The position numbers and the translations under genes were made by a program. A stretch of 64,000 nucleotides of DNA, taken from NCBI GenBank assembly GCA_050331695.1, contig JBHJGP010000012.1, positions 254,016 to 318,015 of the forward strand, read 5' to 3'. Position 1 is the stretch's first letter. Each line of letters begins with the position of its first letter. The notes beneath the pieces were generated by a model. The model saw nothing but the letters and a program-made list of their open reading frames with translations, was not told the origin of the DNA and did not search any database. The DNA is from JBHJGP01 sp050331695 (lineage in GTDB: Bacteria; Pseudomonadota; Alphaproteobacteria; Geminicoccales; Geminicoccaceae). Of this stretch, positions 1 to 7,916 are shown in pieces.

Positions 1-748
1 GGCTCTGAATACGCTCGCACAATTGCAGTTTGGAGAGATTGGCCTCGGACAGACCTACATTGTAGGGTTCGCCTTGCATCGCCTCGAGATAGTCGAGGAC
101 GTGGAGGAAGGCGCCGGCGACGTCACGCACGTGGATGAAGTTGCGCCGGAAATGAGCCTCGAACAGGACGACCGCTCGATCGTTGACGGCTCGCCAGGTA
201 AAGTCATTGACCAAAAGGTCGAGACGCATGCGCGGCGCCAAGCCGAAGACCGTTGCCAGGCGCAAGGTCACGCCGCGCCCACTGTCCAGCACGGCCCGTT
301 CCGCCTCGACCTTGGTCCGTCCATAGAGGGAAACGGGGTTGAGAGGCGATTCCTCGGTGCAATAGGCCTCGGCCGCGCCCACGCCGTAGCCGCTGTTAGT
401 GGTGGGAAAAACCACCCGCTGGTCGGCCGAAAGCCTCTCCACCAGCGCGGCGACAGCGTCTCGATTGAGCGTCGTGGCACCGATCTCGTCCCGGGCGCAC
501 AGAGGGGCACCGACCAAAGCCGCTAGCGGGATGACCACATCCGCTTCCGCGAGCAGCGGCTCGACGACCCGCATGTCCCGGGCGTCACCCCTGACGACGT
601 CGAAATGAGGATCGGCGCAGCAGGCGGCGAGAAAGGGTTGGCCATCGGCGAAGGTGTCGAGAACGGTAACGCGATGTGCGGAATGCAAAAGGGCCGGGAT
701 CAGGATCGATCCTAGATATCCTGCCCCACCAGTAACCAGAATGTGCAT
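1..748 (-). CDS. NAD-dependent nucleotide-sugar epimerase/dehydratase, C-terminus cut by window edge
   Basis: The gene starts at an ATG at 748 and runs off the left edge, so about 249 residues are visible. An extended short-chain dehydrogenase fold is clear: the N-terminal NAD-binding motif GGAGYLG (residues 7-13), an LDT strand end, a GDARD segment, the serine region TTNSGYG and the catalytic SLYGRTK (Tyr-x3-Lys), then an RNFIHVRDVA segment typical of sugar epimerases. It is the last visible gene of a minus-strand polysaccharide cluster, 134 bases after the nucleotidyltransferase. It probably makes a nucleotide sugar for the exported polymer in the cytoplasm. The substrate cannot be read from the sequence. 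Confidence 0.85.
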   Translation of the reverse strand, partial: MHILVTGGAGYLGSILIPALLHSAHRVTVLDTFADGQPFLAACCADPHFDVVRGDARDMRVVEPLLAEADVVIPLAALVGAPLCARDEIGATTLNRDAVAALVERLSADQRVVFPTTNSGYGVGAAEAYCTEESPLNPVSLYGRTKVEAERAVLDSGRGVTLRLATVFGLAPRMRLDLLVNDFTWRAVNDRAVVLFEAHFRRNFIHVRDVAGAFLHVLDYLEAMQGEPYNVGLSEANLSKLQLCERIQS

Positions 749-882
749 GAACGTTCTTCTAAGGCGCTTGCGTTGCGAGAGGTCTAGACGGGATTAACAG
801 GCGGCACAACCGATAGACAGGCGGCCAGGAACCGCCGGAGTTACTTGATGACCGCACCTCAATTTCGGCCGCTGGTCCGGGT

Positions 883-2064
883 TCAAGTTACGAACGAGGC
901 GAGCTCTCGAACCAATTTCGGTAGATCACCCCCGGCATATTGATGGACGGCGAGACCCTCGATCGTCCTCTTGTCACCTGTTGCAACGATGAAAGAGCGA
1001 TTTCGATCCACCAGCGGCGATTTCAGCAATGGCTCGAGGGCCAAGGGGCCGGCTCCGGATGCGTCCCCCTCCGCATGGCTTTGCCACCGAGCGAACCCAT
1101 CGATATGGGCACCCAGAGGCCGCAGCGCCCGCGCCATGGCCTCGGGAAGCGTTGCCAGGGGTTCTCGGTCCCGCAGCTCCAGCTCGCCGCCGCTGACGTC
1201 CGCCACGACAAACACCAACCAGCGACTATCGTTCAAGTCTTTGATCGCGTCTTCTGCACCCGGCCTCCAGACAAGCGCCGCCGCGTCGCCCCGATCGTGC
1301 CAGACGTCGATGAGAACCCCCTCGGCCTGGAAAATCACGGCCGGGCGCCGGGTGATCTCGGGCAGAAATGTTTGCGCCTTCTCCAGATCTTCCGGCACAC
1401 CGATATCGATGAACGGCGCGTCATAGACATGGCCCCGCAATCGGCCGGTCGCCGCCAGTCCCGGAAACACATCCGCCTCGAGCGATACCGGCCCGTCGGC
1501 AGGCAGATGATCCACGATTTCCCGTTTGAGAAGGTAGGCGCCGGCGTTGATCGGCAGCTGACCTGTGCCTTCGCCGGCCGCCAGAAAGCCTGCCAGACGG
1601 CCATCGGGTTGGAGGTCAACGGTGCCGTAGCGCCGTCCCGCCATCCGGCAAAGGGCGAGCACGCCGACGGCGCCGTTCAGGCGCAGACAAAGATCAAGCA
1701 GGTTGAAGGGGAAGAAGGTGTCGCCGTTCATCAGGATGAAGCGGCTTTCCAGGCGTTCCCGAAAGAGCCGCAACGCTCCCCCTGTGCCGAGGGGCCGGGG
1801 CTCGACGGCGACCTCGATCGACGTTCCCTGCCGAAGCCGGCCTCGATAGCGGCTTTCGAACTGATCGGCCCGGTAGCCGGCCAGGAGCAGCACCTGGGAA
1901 AAGCCGAAACGGACGATCTCCTCCAATTGCCAGTCGAGAAAGGGGCGATCCGCCACGGGCACCAGCGGTTTCGGCACGGTGTCGGTAATCGACCCGAGCC
2001 TGGTTCCCCGGCCGCCCACCAAGATGACCACCTGTCGGGGTGGTTCGGCCGCTATTCGATCCAT
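883..2064 (-). CDS. Sugar-phosphate nucleotidyltransferase fused to a degenerate HAD-like domain
   Basis: The protein has 393 residues. Residues 10-235 are a nucleotidyltransferase like HddC (heptose-1-phosphate guanylyltransferase): the signature VGGRGTRLG (16-24), PKPLVPV (31-37) and the metal-binding NGD (113-115). Residues 239-393 resemble the HAD phosphatase GmhB, but the nucleophile motif LDRDG reads FQAEG (245-249) and the second motif reads VVADVSGG. Both catalytic aspartates are therefore replaced, so this half is probably not a phosphatase. The gene lies 6 bases after the isomerase gene and is probably co-translated. Together they suggest an activated heptose-like sugar for a surface polymer; this is inference. 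Confidence 0.85.
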   Translation of the reverse strand: MDRIAAEPPRQVVILVGGRGTRLGSITDTVPKPLVPVADRPFLDWQLEEIVRFGFSQVLLLAGYRADQFESRYRGRLRQGTSIEVAVEPRPLGTGGALRLFRERLESRFILMNGDTFFPFNLLDLCLRLNGAVGVLALCRMAGRRYGTVDLQPDGRLAGFLAAGEGTGQLPINAGAYLLKREIVDHLPADGPVSLEADVFPGLAATGRLRGHVYDAPFIDIGVPEDLEKAQTFLPEITRRPAVIFQAEGVLIDVWHDRGDAAALVWRPGAEDAIKDLNDSRWLVFVVADVSGGELELRDREPLATLPEAMARALRPLGAHIDGFARWQSHAEGDASGAGPLALEPLLKSPLVDRNRSFIVATGDKRTIEGLAVHQYAGGDLPKLVRELASFVT

Positions 2065-2070
2065 AGCTCC

Positions 2071-2646
2071 TCAGCTTTCGATCATCGCCCGTTCGATGGC
2101 GGCGCAATAATAGTGGTAGAGGCAGAGATGAACCTGCTGGATCGCAGGCGTCGAACGGCTCGGCACGGCGATCAGATGGTCTGACAGCGCCGCCACGGCA
2201 CCGCCGCCGGCGCCGGTAAAGCCGATGGTGACGAGCCCTCGCGCCTTCGCCACTTCGAAGGCGCGGACCACATTGGTTGAGTTACCGCTCGTCGAAAGGC
2301 CCAACAGGACCGAGCCCGGCTCCGCATAAGCTTCGACCTGGCGGCTGAAAACGGTGTCGTAATCGTAATCGTTGGCCCAGGCGGTCATGAAGCTTTCGCT
2401 CGCCGACAGACAGAGCGCGCGGATGGGCTGACGCTCGGCCAGGAACCGGCCAACCAATTCACCGACGATGTGCTGGGCGTCGGCGGCCGAGCCCCCATTC
2501 CCGCAGACCAGGAGCGTCCCTCCCGACCGAAGTGCCCGAACGGTCGCGGCGACCGCCCGGTCCAGGGCGACACTCAAATCCTGCTCGCGGGTCTCCTGCA
2601 AAAGGGTCTGAGCGTCGGCCAGCCATTCGTCCAGCGAAGTCACCAT
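2071..2646 (-). CDS. gmhA: SIS-domain phosphoheptose isomerase (GmhA family)
   Basis: The product has 191 residues, the usual GmhA length, and converts sedoheptulose 7-phosphate to D-glycero-D-manno-heptose 7-phosphate in this family. The SIS phosphate-binding motif LLVCGNGGSAADAQHI (about residues 44-59) and a second loop GLSTSGNSTNV (about 115-125) are intact. It sits between the ABC exporter ATPase and the nucleotidyltransferase on the same strand, which fits a role in making an activated sugar for the exported polysaccharide. Related SIS proteins act on other phosphosugars, so the exact substrate is inferred. Confidence 0.85.
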   Translation of the reverse strand: MVTSLDEWLADAQTLLQETREQDLSVALDRAVAATVRALRSGGTLLVCGNGGSAADAQHIVGELVGRFLAERQPIRALCLSASESFMTAWANDYDYDTVFSRQVEAYAEPGSVLLGLSTSGNSTNVVRAFEVAKARGLVTIGFTGAGGGAVAALSDHLIAVPSRSTPAIQQVHLCLYHYYCAAIERAMIES

Positions 2647-2686
2647 GGCTCATGCTTTCCTTCGTCCTCGAGAACCGGACCACCGC

Positions 2687-3418
2687 TCATCCGGTTTTCT
2701 GATCCTCGGGCTGCTCCATGGCAATGATCTTGCCTCGCTCCATCCGCGCGACCTTGGTGCACCAGGTCTGGATGATCTTCGCGTTGTGCGAGGCCAGAAC
2801 CAGAATGCTTGACTGGGCGACGAAGCTCTCCAGACGTTGTCGGGCCTTCTTCAGAAAATTGCTGTCGCCCGCCAGGATCCACTCATCCATCAGCAGGATT
2901 TCGGGGCGGATCGTGGTCGAGACGGCGAAGGCGAGCCGGAGCCGCATGCCGGCCGAGTAGGTCCGATAGGGCATGTCCAGATAATCGCCGAGTTCACTGA
3001 AGTCAGCGATCTCATCGATCCGTTCGTCGATCTCCGCATCGCTGAGGCCGAGAAAAAGGCCGCGGATCCGGATATTGTCGCGGCCGGTCGCGTCCATATC
3101 GATGCCGAGATTGATGCTGAACAAGGGCGAGATCCGGCCCTCGACCCGCACCTCGCCGAAGTCCGGCTCGTACACGCCGGCCAGAACCCGAAGTAGGGTC
3201 GTCTTGCCGGCGCCATTGCTGCCAACCAGACCCAGGCGATCGCCATGGTTCAGCTCGAGGCTGATATCGTCCAGCGCGCGGACGATCATCCGATCCCGCG
3301 CGTCCTTGGCGATCCGGCCGCCGGTGCCGGCGTGGAGCAGACTCGATTTGAGCGACCGGCTGCCCCCCTGATAGAGCGGAAATTCGAGGGTCACGCCCCG
3401 AACACTGACATGAGCCAT
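2687..3418 (-). CDS. Polysaccharide ABC exporter, ATP-binding protein (Wzt type)
   Basis: The chosen start at 3418 (protein MAHVSVRG...) lies 4 bases after the permease stop; longer upstream reading frames overlap the permease gene and look non-coding. The 243-residue protein has Walker A GSNGAGKTT, the signature YSAGMRLRLAF typical of the polysaccharide and teichoate export subfamily in place of LSGGQ, and Walker B ILLMDEW. It lacks the long C-terminal carbohydrate-binding domain found in some Wzt proteins. With the adjacent ABC-2 permease it should form the inner-membrane exporter of a lipid-linked or capsular polysaccharide. Confidence 0.9.
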   Translation of the reverse strand: MAHVSVRGVTLEFPLYQGGSRSLKSSLLHAGTGGRIAKDARDRMIVRALDDISLELNHGDRLGLVGSNGAGKTTLLRVLAGVYEPDFGEVRVEGRISPLFSINLGIDMDATGRDNIRIRGLFLGLSDAEIDERIDEIADFSELGDYLDMPYRTYSAGMRLRLAFAVSTTIRPEILLMDEWILAGDSNFLKKARQRLESFVAQSSILVLASHNAKIIQTWCTKVARMERGKIIAMEQPEDQKTG

Positions 3419-3422
3419 CGCG

Positions 3423-4220
3423 TCAGAGCCAGAAAGCGACGCGCCGGCGATAGCGGGCGAACAGGGTGAACGCAATCGCGGAACCGGCCAAAGGCACGGC
3501 GACCGCGAGCAGCCAGGTCGAGAACGCGGGTATTTTGCCAAGCAGGGGCGCGCGGATCACCTCGATGGTCGCGAAGAACGGATTGACGTGCAGGAGAAGC
3601 GCCCGCTCAGGCAGCATTTCAGGTTGCCACATGATGGGCGTGATCAGGAATGCGGGTGTGATCAGGCTTTGCACCACGGGTTGAACGTCGCGGTAGCGTG
3701 TATTGACGAGACCCAGCACCCCACCGACCCAGATCGCGTTCCAGGCCAGGATCGCCAACCCGGGGATCGCGGCGAACCAGGCAAGCGACGGGGCATGGCC
3801 AAAAAACAGGTAAACGCCCACCAACACTGCCGCATTGTGGGCCATGATGATGGCATTGCGGGTGATCATTCGCAGAACGTAGGTGATCAGCGGCAGCCTG
3901 ATCTCTTTGATGATCGATTGGGCACCGATGAAGACGGTGCAGGAATCGATGAGCACGCTCGAGACGAAGCCCCAAAGGATCAATCCCGTCGCCAGAAACG
4001 GTAGAAACTCGCTCATATCGGCGCCGAACAGACTGCCCCAGACAACACCGAGGGCGACGACGGTGATGCCCATGCTGAGCGTGAGCCAGAACGGACCGAG
4101 CGTGGATCGGCGATAGCGTTGGCGGATATCCAGCCAGGCAAGCCGCAACCACAAGCGGCGGTCGCCAATGCCTTGGCGGAGGTCGCGTATCGCTTCGACC
4201 CGTTGATTTACAGTGGGCAA
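3423..4220 (-). CDS. Polysaccharide ABC exporter, ABC-2 type permease (Wzm type)
   Basis: The 265-residue protein has a cytoplasmic N-terminus followed by the ABC-2 family motif WLDIRQRYRRSTLGPFW and about six hydrophobic segments. The C-terminus RYRRRVAFWL is typical of KpsM/Wzm permeases. It is the first gene of the minus-strand cluster and is followed 4 bases later by its ATPase partner, so the two subunits are probably co-translated. It should move a polysaccharide or its precursor across the inner membrane. Confidence 0.9.
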   Translation of the reverse strand: MPTVNQRVEAIRDLRQGIGDRRLWLRLAWLDIRQRYRRSTLGPFWLTLSMGITVVALGVVWGSLFGADMSEFLPFLATGLILWGFVSSVLIDSCTVFIGAQSIIKEIRLPLITYVLRMITRNAIIMAHNAAVLVGVYLFFGHAPSLAWFAAIPGLAILAWNAIWVGGVLGLVNTRYRDVQPVVQSLITPAFLITPIMWQPEMLPERALLLHVNPFFATIEVIRAPLLGKIPAFSTWLLAVAVPLAGSAIAFTLFARYRRRVAFWL

Positions 4221-4368
4221 GACGTCTTCTCGAAACCTGAAACTGGAAAGCGCCCCATGACTCGGCCGGGACGGCGACGGTGCAGATCGAGGCTCGTGTC
4301 CTAAAGCCGCGCCTTGGTCAAGTCCCGGCTGCAGGGCAGGGCGCAGTCGGCTGCCGAAATGGTCGCCT

Positions 4369-5385
4369 TCAGTTGGCTTCGATCAGGCGTCCATGGGCGT
4401 CCAGCAAAAGCCGCCGCAGATTGCCGCCCAGATAGCCGGCGACCATGTCCTCGGAAATCAGGTCCGGCTGATGTCGAAGCCTGGGATCGGTGTGTTTGGC
4501 CCCGGCGGTCAGCGACGCCATCATCAACCGGTAGCCGCCAAAGTTCCAGGTCATCCGGCCGTAAGGCGCGTCGCTGGCGGCGGCGATCCGGCGCCACGCG
4601 TGCTTCGGATCGGTGGCGGCATCGATCAGATCACTCTCGATGTGAGTGTCGCGCTTGGCGCTTTCGATGAAGAAAACGTTGGGCAGATCCCGGAGCATCC
4701 GCCGCGACGCCTGATAGTGATGCTCGCCCTCCACATAACCGGCGCCGCCGCCACCCATATGAACGCCGATCACCGGCGTCTCGCTGTGTCGGCGCGCCAC
4801 CGCGGCGAACCCTTCCGGTGGCGTGAACGGCGTGTCGGCGCCGTAGTGAAAAGCCGGGATCGCGCCGCGGCCGACGATGTGATCGACGCAAGCCAGCACC
4901 GGTTCCGAATCGATTGGGAAGGCGTTTTGCGCTGGGTTCATCTTGACGATGGCGAAACCGAAATCGTCGATGCAGCAGTCGATCAGTCGGCGGGCACGAT
5001 CCTCGCCGAGCGCCTTGGGATCGGTCCAGCCCGCCGGCACGATGCGCGTGGGAAATCGTTTCGCGGCCTCGTAGATGTACGCGTTGGCGGCATGGAGCGC
5101 TTCGAAATTGGCCTGGGCATCATCGCCGTAGACGGTGGCTGCCGGGTTCTGCCAGGAAAGCGCCACATCGACGCCCGCCAGGTCCATCTCAGCGACCAAT
5201 TCCTCGGCGGAGATCGGACGACCGTGAAAATAGTTGGGTGTCGCCTGCCTCTGGGCGGCGATCGCTTCCGGCAGCCGGGTCAGATCCGACGCGTGGGTAT
5301 CGCCGTCCATGATCAGATCGTCCCGGCTCGCCAGATAATCGACACGGAGATCGATCTGGTTTCGCGCTTCGAACGAGATCGCCAT
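4369..5385 (-). CDS. Amidohydrolase family protein (amidohydrolase 2 / metal-dependent hydrolase)
   Basis: The 338-residue protein has features of the amidohydrolase-2 TIM-barrel family: an early MDGDTHASD segment (first metal ligand region, about 26-34), an interior FHYGAD, the conserved VIGVHMGGGG and a late SDAPYGR, with the aspartate that ends the metal site. The start at 5385 has an AGGGGC ribosome site 8 bases upstream and follows the dehydrogenase stop by 11 bases; an internal ATG at 5310 is an alternative. It is the last gene of a three-gene operon with a lactonase-like protein and a dehydrogenase, which suggests hydrolysis or decarboxylation of a sugar acid or lactone. The substrate is unknown. 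Confidence 0.75.
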   Translation of the reverse strand: MAISFEARNQIDLRVDYLASRDDLIMDGDTHASDLTRLPEAIAAQRQATPNYFHGRPISAEELVAEMDLAGVDVALSWQNPAATVYGDDAQANFEALHAANAYIYEAAKRFPTRIVPAGWTDPKALGEDRARRLIDCCIDDFGFAIVKMNPAQNAFPIDSEPVLACVDHIVGRGAIPAFHYGADTPFTPPEGFAAVARRHSETPVIGVHMGGGGAGYVEGEHHYQASRRMLRDLPNVFFIESAKRDTHIESDLIDAATDPKHAWRRIAAASDAPYGRMTWNFGGYRLMMASLTAGAKHTDPRLRHQPDLISEDMVAGYLGGNLRRLLLDAHGRLIEAN

Positions 5386-5396
5386 CGCCTGAGCCC

Positions 5397-6491
5397 CTAA
5401 ACGTCTGTCAAACGGGCGATCACCGCCTCGGTGAAAACTTCCGTTCCGGTTTGACCGCCAAATTCAAAAGGTTGGACCGCTCCGTCAGCATAAGCGTCCA
5501 TGATCGCTTTCTCCAAAGCCGTGGCCGCCTCCAGGAACCGGGGTTCGTCATGGCGCGCGCCCAGCCAATCGAACATCATCGCCGTCGACAACAGCATGGC
5601 GGTGGGGTTGGCCTTGCCCTGGCCGGCGATATCAGGCGCGGACCCGTGGGCCGGTTGAAACAGCGCATGCTCGAGCCCTACCTCGGCGCAGGGCGCCATG
5701 CCCATGCCACCGACCAGCCCGCCGCCGAGATCGGAGAGAATGTCGCCGAACATGTTCTCCATCACCATGACATCGAAGCTCCAGGGTTTGCGCACCAGGT
5801 CGAGCGCGGCCGCATCGACATAAGCATGGTCGGCCTGGATATCGGGTGCCAAGGCGGCCCGCTCATCGAAGATTTTCCGAAAGAAGGCCATGGAGACGAA
5901 GACATTGGCCTTGTCCACACAGGTCACCTTCGCGTGTCCCCTGCCCTGCTCGGCCCGCCTCATGGCCAGATCGAACGCGAAATCGAACAGGTTTTCACAG
6001 ACCGGCCGGGAGATCTCCATCGTATCGCGGGCGATCCGATCATCCTCGACGACACCTTTGCCCACGGACGCAAACAGACCCTCGGTCGATTCCCGTAAGA
6101 TCACCAGATCGATCGTCTCGGCTCTGGCATCCGCCAGCGGGCTCGGCGTGTTGGGCAAGCGCCTCACGGGACGCACGCCGGCGAACAGACCGAAGGCGGC
6201 CCGCATCCGCAGATGGGGCGAGATTTCAGTGCCGTCGGCGTGGCGGACATCCGGCAGACCCATGGCACCCAACAAAATAGCGTCCGCTTTCCGAGCTGCT
6301 TCGAAGGCGCCGGGTTCCAGATCCTCGCCAGTCTCCCGGAAGTAAGCGGCACCGCCTTTATTGGTTTGCAGGCTGAGCTTGAAACCGAATCTCGATTCGA
6401 GCGCGGCGATGACGCCGGTCGCGGCTGCCATCACCTCCTTGCCGATGCCGTCGCCCGGAAAGACTGCGATCGCCGGTTCACCCACCATCAT
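5397..6491 (-). CDS. Isocitrate/isopropylmalate/tartrate dehydrogenase family protein
   Basis: This is a beta-decarboxylating dehydrogenase of 364 residues, the usual family length. It shows the start motif AVFPGDGIGKEV, LLGAMGLPD, RMRAAFGLFAGVRPVR with the substrate-binding arginines, LRESTEGLF, the catalytic lysine in CVDKANV, and GDILSDLGGGLVGG with metal-binding aspartates. The RESTEGLF loop points to the tartrate or D-malate dehydrogenase branch more than to LeuB. The start at 6491 has a GAGGGGG ribosome site and overlaps the upstream gene by 14 bases; ATG 6488 is equally possible. Its neighbours suggest catabolism of a hydroxy acid rather than leucine synthesis. Confidence 0.85.
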   Translation of the reverse strand: MMVGEPAIAVFPGDGIGKEVMAAATGVIAALESRFGFKLSLQTNKGGAAYFRETGEDLEPGAFEAARKADAILLGAMGLPDVRHADGTEISPHLRMRAAFGLFAGVRPVRRLPNTPSPLADARAETIDLVILRESTEGLFASVGKGVVEDDRIARDTMEISRPVCENLFDFAFDLAMRRAEQGRGHAKVTCVDKANVFVSMAFFRKIFDERAALAPDIQADHAYVDAAALDLVRKPWSFDVMVMENMFGDILSDLGGGLVGGMGMAPCAEVGLEHALFQPAHGSAPDIAGQGKANPTAMLLSTAMMFDWLGARHDEPRFLEAATALEKAIMDAYADGAVQPFEFGGQTGTEVFTEAVIARLTDV

Positions 6492-7509
6492 CTGCCCCCT
6501 CATGGCCCTGCTCGGCACCGATGGCATGACGCAGATCGTCCAGGTCGTAGTCCCAGTGAACGGGAGGATGCCCGGCAACCGGGCTCTCAAACCAGGCGAT
6601 GCGGTCCCCCAAAAGACAGCCCAGATAGGCGGTCCGCAGATCGGCGCCGCCGAACGCCAGGCTCGAAATGTTTCGGAGGACACGGCCCGCGTTTCGATCC
6701 AGGTGAGGCCGGCCCAGCCGTCCCTCCCGATAGGCCTGCTCGACCCAATCGACATGCACCGGGTCGGCATCCTCGACGATCACCTCCTGGCGACCGTCGG
6801 GGGCCACGCGGATGACCCGATTGCTGACGATGCTCGTGATCCAAAGCCCGCCCTCGGCGTCGAAGACCAGACCATCCGGATAGGTGCTGTGACCGAAGGA
6901 CGTCATCACCTGCTTCGGGCCGAGACTGCCGTCCCGGCCGATGCGAAAGCGCGACAGCCGCCGGCCGAATGTTTCGTTGACGTAGAGAGAATCGCCGTCC
7001 GGCGCGACCAAGCATTCATTGGTGTAGCCCAGCCCATCGGCGACCAGACGCGGACCGCGATCATCCGCCAGCAGGATGAAGCCGTCCGCCACATCGGGCC
7101 TGTAGCCCAGGTGACGGGGTGTACGGGTGGTGCTGACGGTGATCCACAGGCGGCTTCGGGCATCCCGGTGGACGAAATTGGTTGGCGGAAGCGGGCGCCC
7201 GTCGACGCTTTCGACGAGTGGCTCCACGGTGCCATCGAGCGCTAGCCGAAATACACCCCTCTCCCTTTCACCGAGATCGGCTAGAAGAAAAGATCCGTCG
7301 GGCTCGAGGGCGATACCGTTGGGTCGCATGGGCCTCGGTGCCGACCTCGCCTGCAAGCGCCGCACCTGGCCCCGAGGCGAGACGATGGCGACACCGCCCG
7401 CTTCATGCCAGTCGGCGGTGAACAGATAGCCGCTTCGATGGGTCAGTAAGCATTCGGGCCGGACCAAGCCGCCGCCTACGAAACCGAATTGGTCGAGCTC
7501 GACGATCAC
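6478..7509 (-). CDS. SMP-30/gluconolactonase-like beta-propeller protein
   Basis: The 343-residue protein starts at a GTG. Repeated DG/GG strand turns and the conserved pieces PECLL, RPNGIALEPDGSFLLAD, TNECLVAPDGDSLYVNET and TYPDGLVFDAEGGLW fit the six-bladed SMP-30 propeller. The Glu, Asn and Asp in PECLL, TNEC/VNET and YPDGLVFD are the likely divalent-metal ligands of the lactonase site. It is the first gene of a minus-strand operon with a dehydrogenase and an amidohydrolase. It probably opens a sugar or hydroxy-acid lactone, which the next enzymes would oxidise; the substrate is unknown. Confidence 0.8.
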   Translation of the reverse strand: MIVELDQFGFVGGGLVRPECLLTHRSGYLFTADWHEAGGVAIVSPRGQVRRLQARSAPRPMRPNGIALEPDGSFLLADLGERERGVFRLALDGTVEPLVESVDGRPLPPTNFVHRDARSRLWITVSTTRTPRHLGYRPDVADGFILLADDRGPRLVADGLGYTNECLVAPDGDSLYVNETFGRRLSRFRIGRDGSLGPKQVMTSFGHSTYPDGLVFDAEGGLWITSIVSNRVIRVAPDGRQEVIVEDADPVHVDWVEQAYREGRLGRPHLDRNAGRVLRNISSLAFGGADLRTAYLGCLLGDRIAWFESPVAGHPPVHWDYDLDDLRHAIGAEQGHEGADDGG

Positions 7510-7568
7510 GAGGTGTTACCAGGACCAGTGCTCGTCAATCAGGGGCCCTTTTTCGACACCTATGGCGC

Positions 7569-7751
7569 TCAGGAATCAGACGTGCCTTCGACGACCCCGA
7601 GGGATGCGGGATCCTCCTGGTCGTTCCAAAAGAAAAGCCCCAATACCAACACCACGGCCAGCGCAAGCGATGCCAGCAGCACCGCTAAAATCGGCCGGCC
7701 ACGCTGGCCCTGGCGGGCTTGGGTCGCTGATTTCTCGATTTTGTCGTTCAT
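7569..7751 (-). CDS. Small single-pass membrane protein
   Basis: A 60-residue protein starts at ATG 7751, where GAAGGGA lies 5 bases upstream; a longer frame from 7787 has no good ribosome site. Residues 1-23 are polar and basic, about 24-44 form one membrane helix (ILAVLLASLALAVVLVLGLF), and the tail is acidic. The sequence matches no family I can name. It is divergent from the photolyase gene and lies at the left edge of the stress island. Confidence 0.6.
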   Translation of the reverse strand: MNDKIEKSATQARQGQRGRPILAVLLASLALAVVLVLGLFFWNDQEDPASLGVVEGTSDS

Positions 7752-7846
7752 GGATATCCCTTCAATCAAAGCTTTCGGGTTTGACATTCACCCCTTCCAA
7801 GCACGAGCGAGGCTCGTCAACGGTCGCACCTGAGACAGCGGATCGC

Positions 7847-7871
7847 GGAACCGGCGGCGCTTTTTTTGGTT
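7847..7871 (+). promoter_or_regulatory. Near-consensus EcfG (general stress sigma) promoter before photolyase
   Basis: The sequence reads GGAAC, 16 bases, GGTT, one mismatch from the alphaproteobacterial EcfG consensus GGAAC-N16/17-CGTT. It points toward the photolyase start 46 bases downstream. The spacing and orientation match the perfect copies elsewhere in this window. Confidence 0.5.
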
Positions 7872-7916
7872 TGGAGAGGTTGGCTGCATCCCCTTAGAGC
7901 ATATGGCAAAGCCTCG

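Noticed and set aside
7861..7867. Run of seven T as a terminator
   Set aside because: No stem precedes it, and it fits inside the spacer of a near-consensus promoter.
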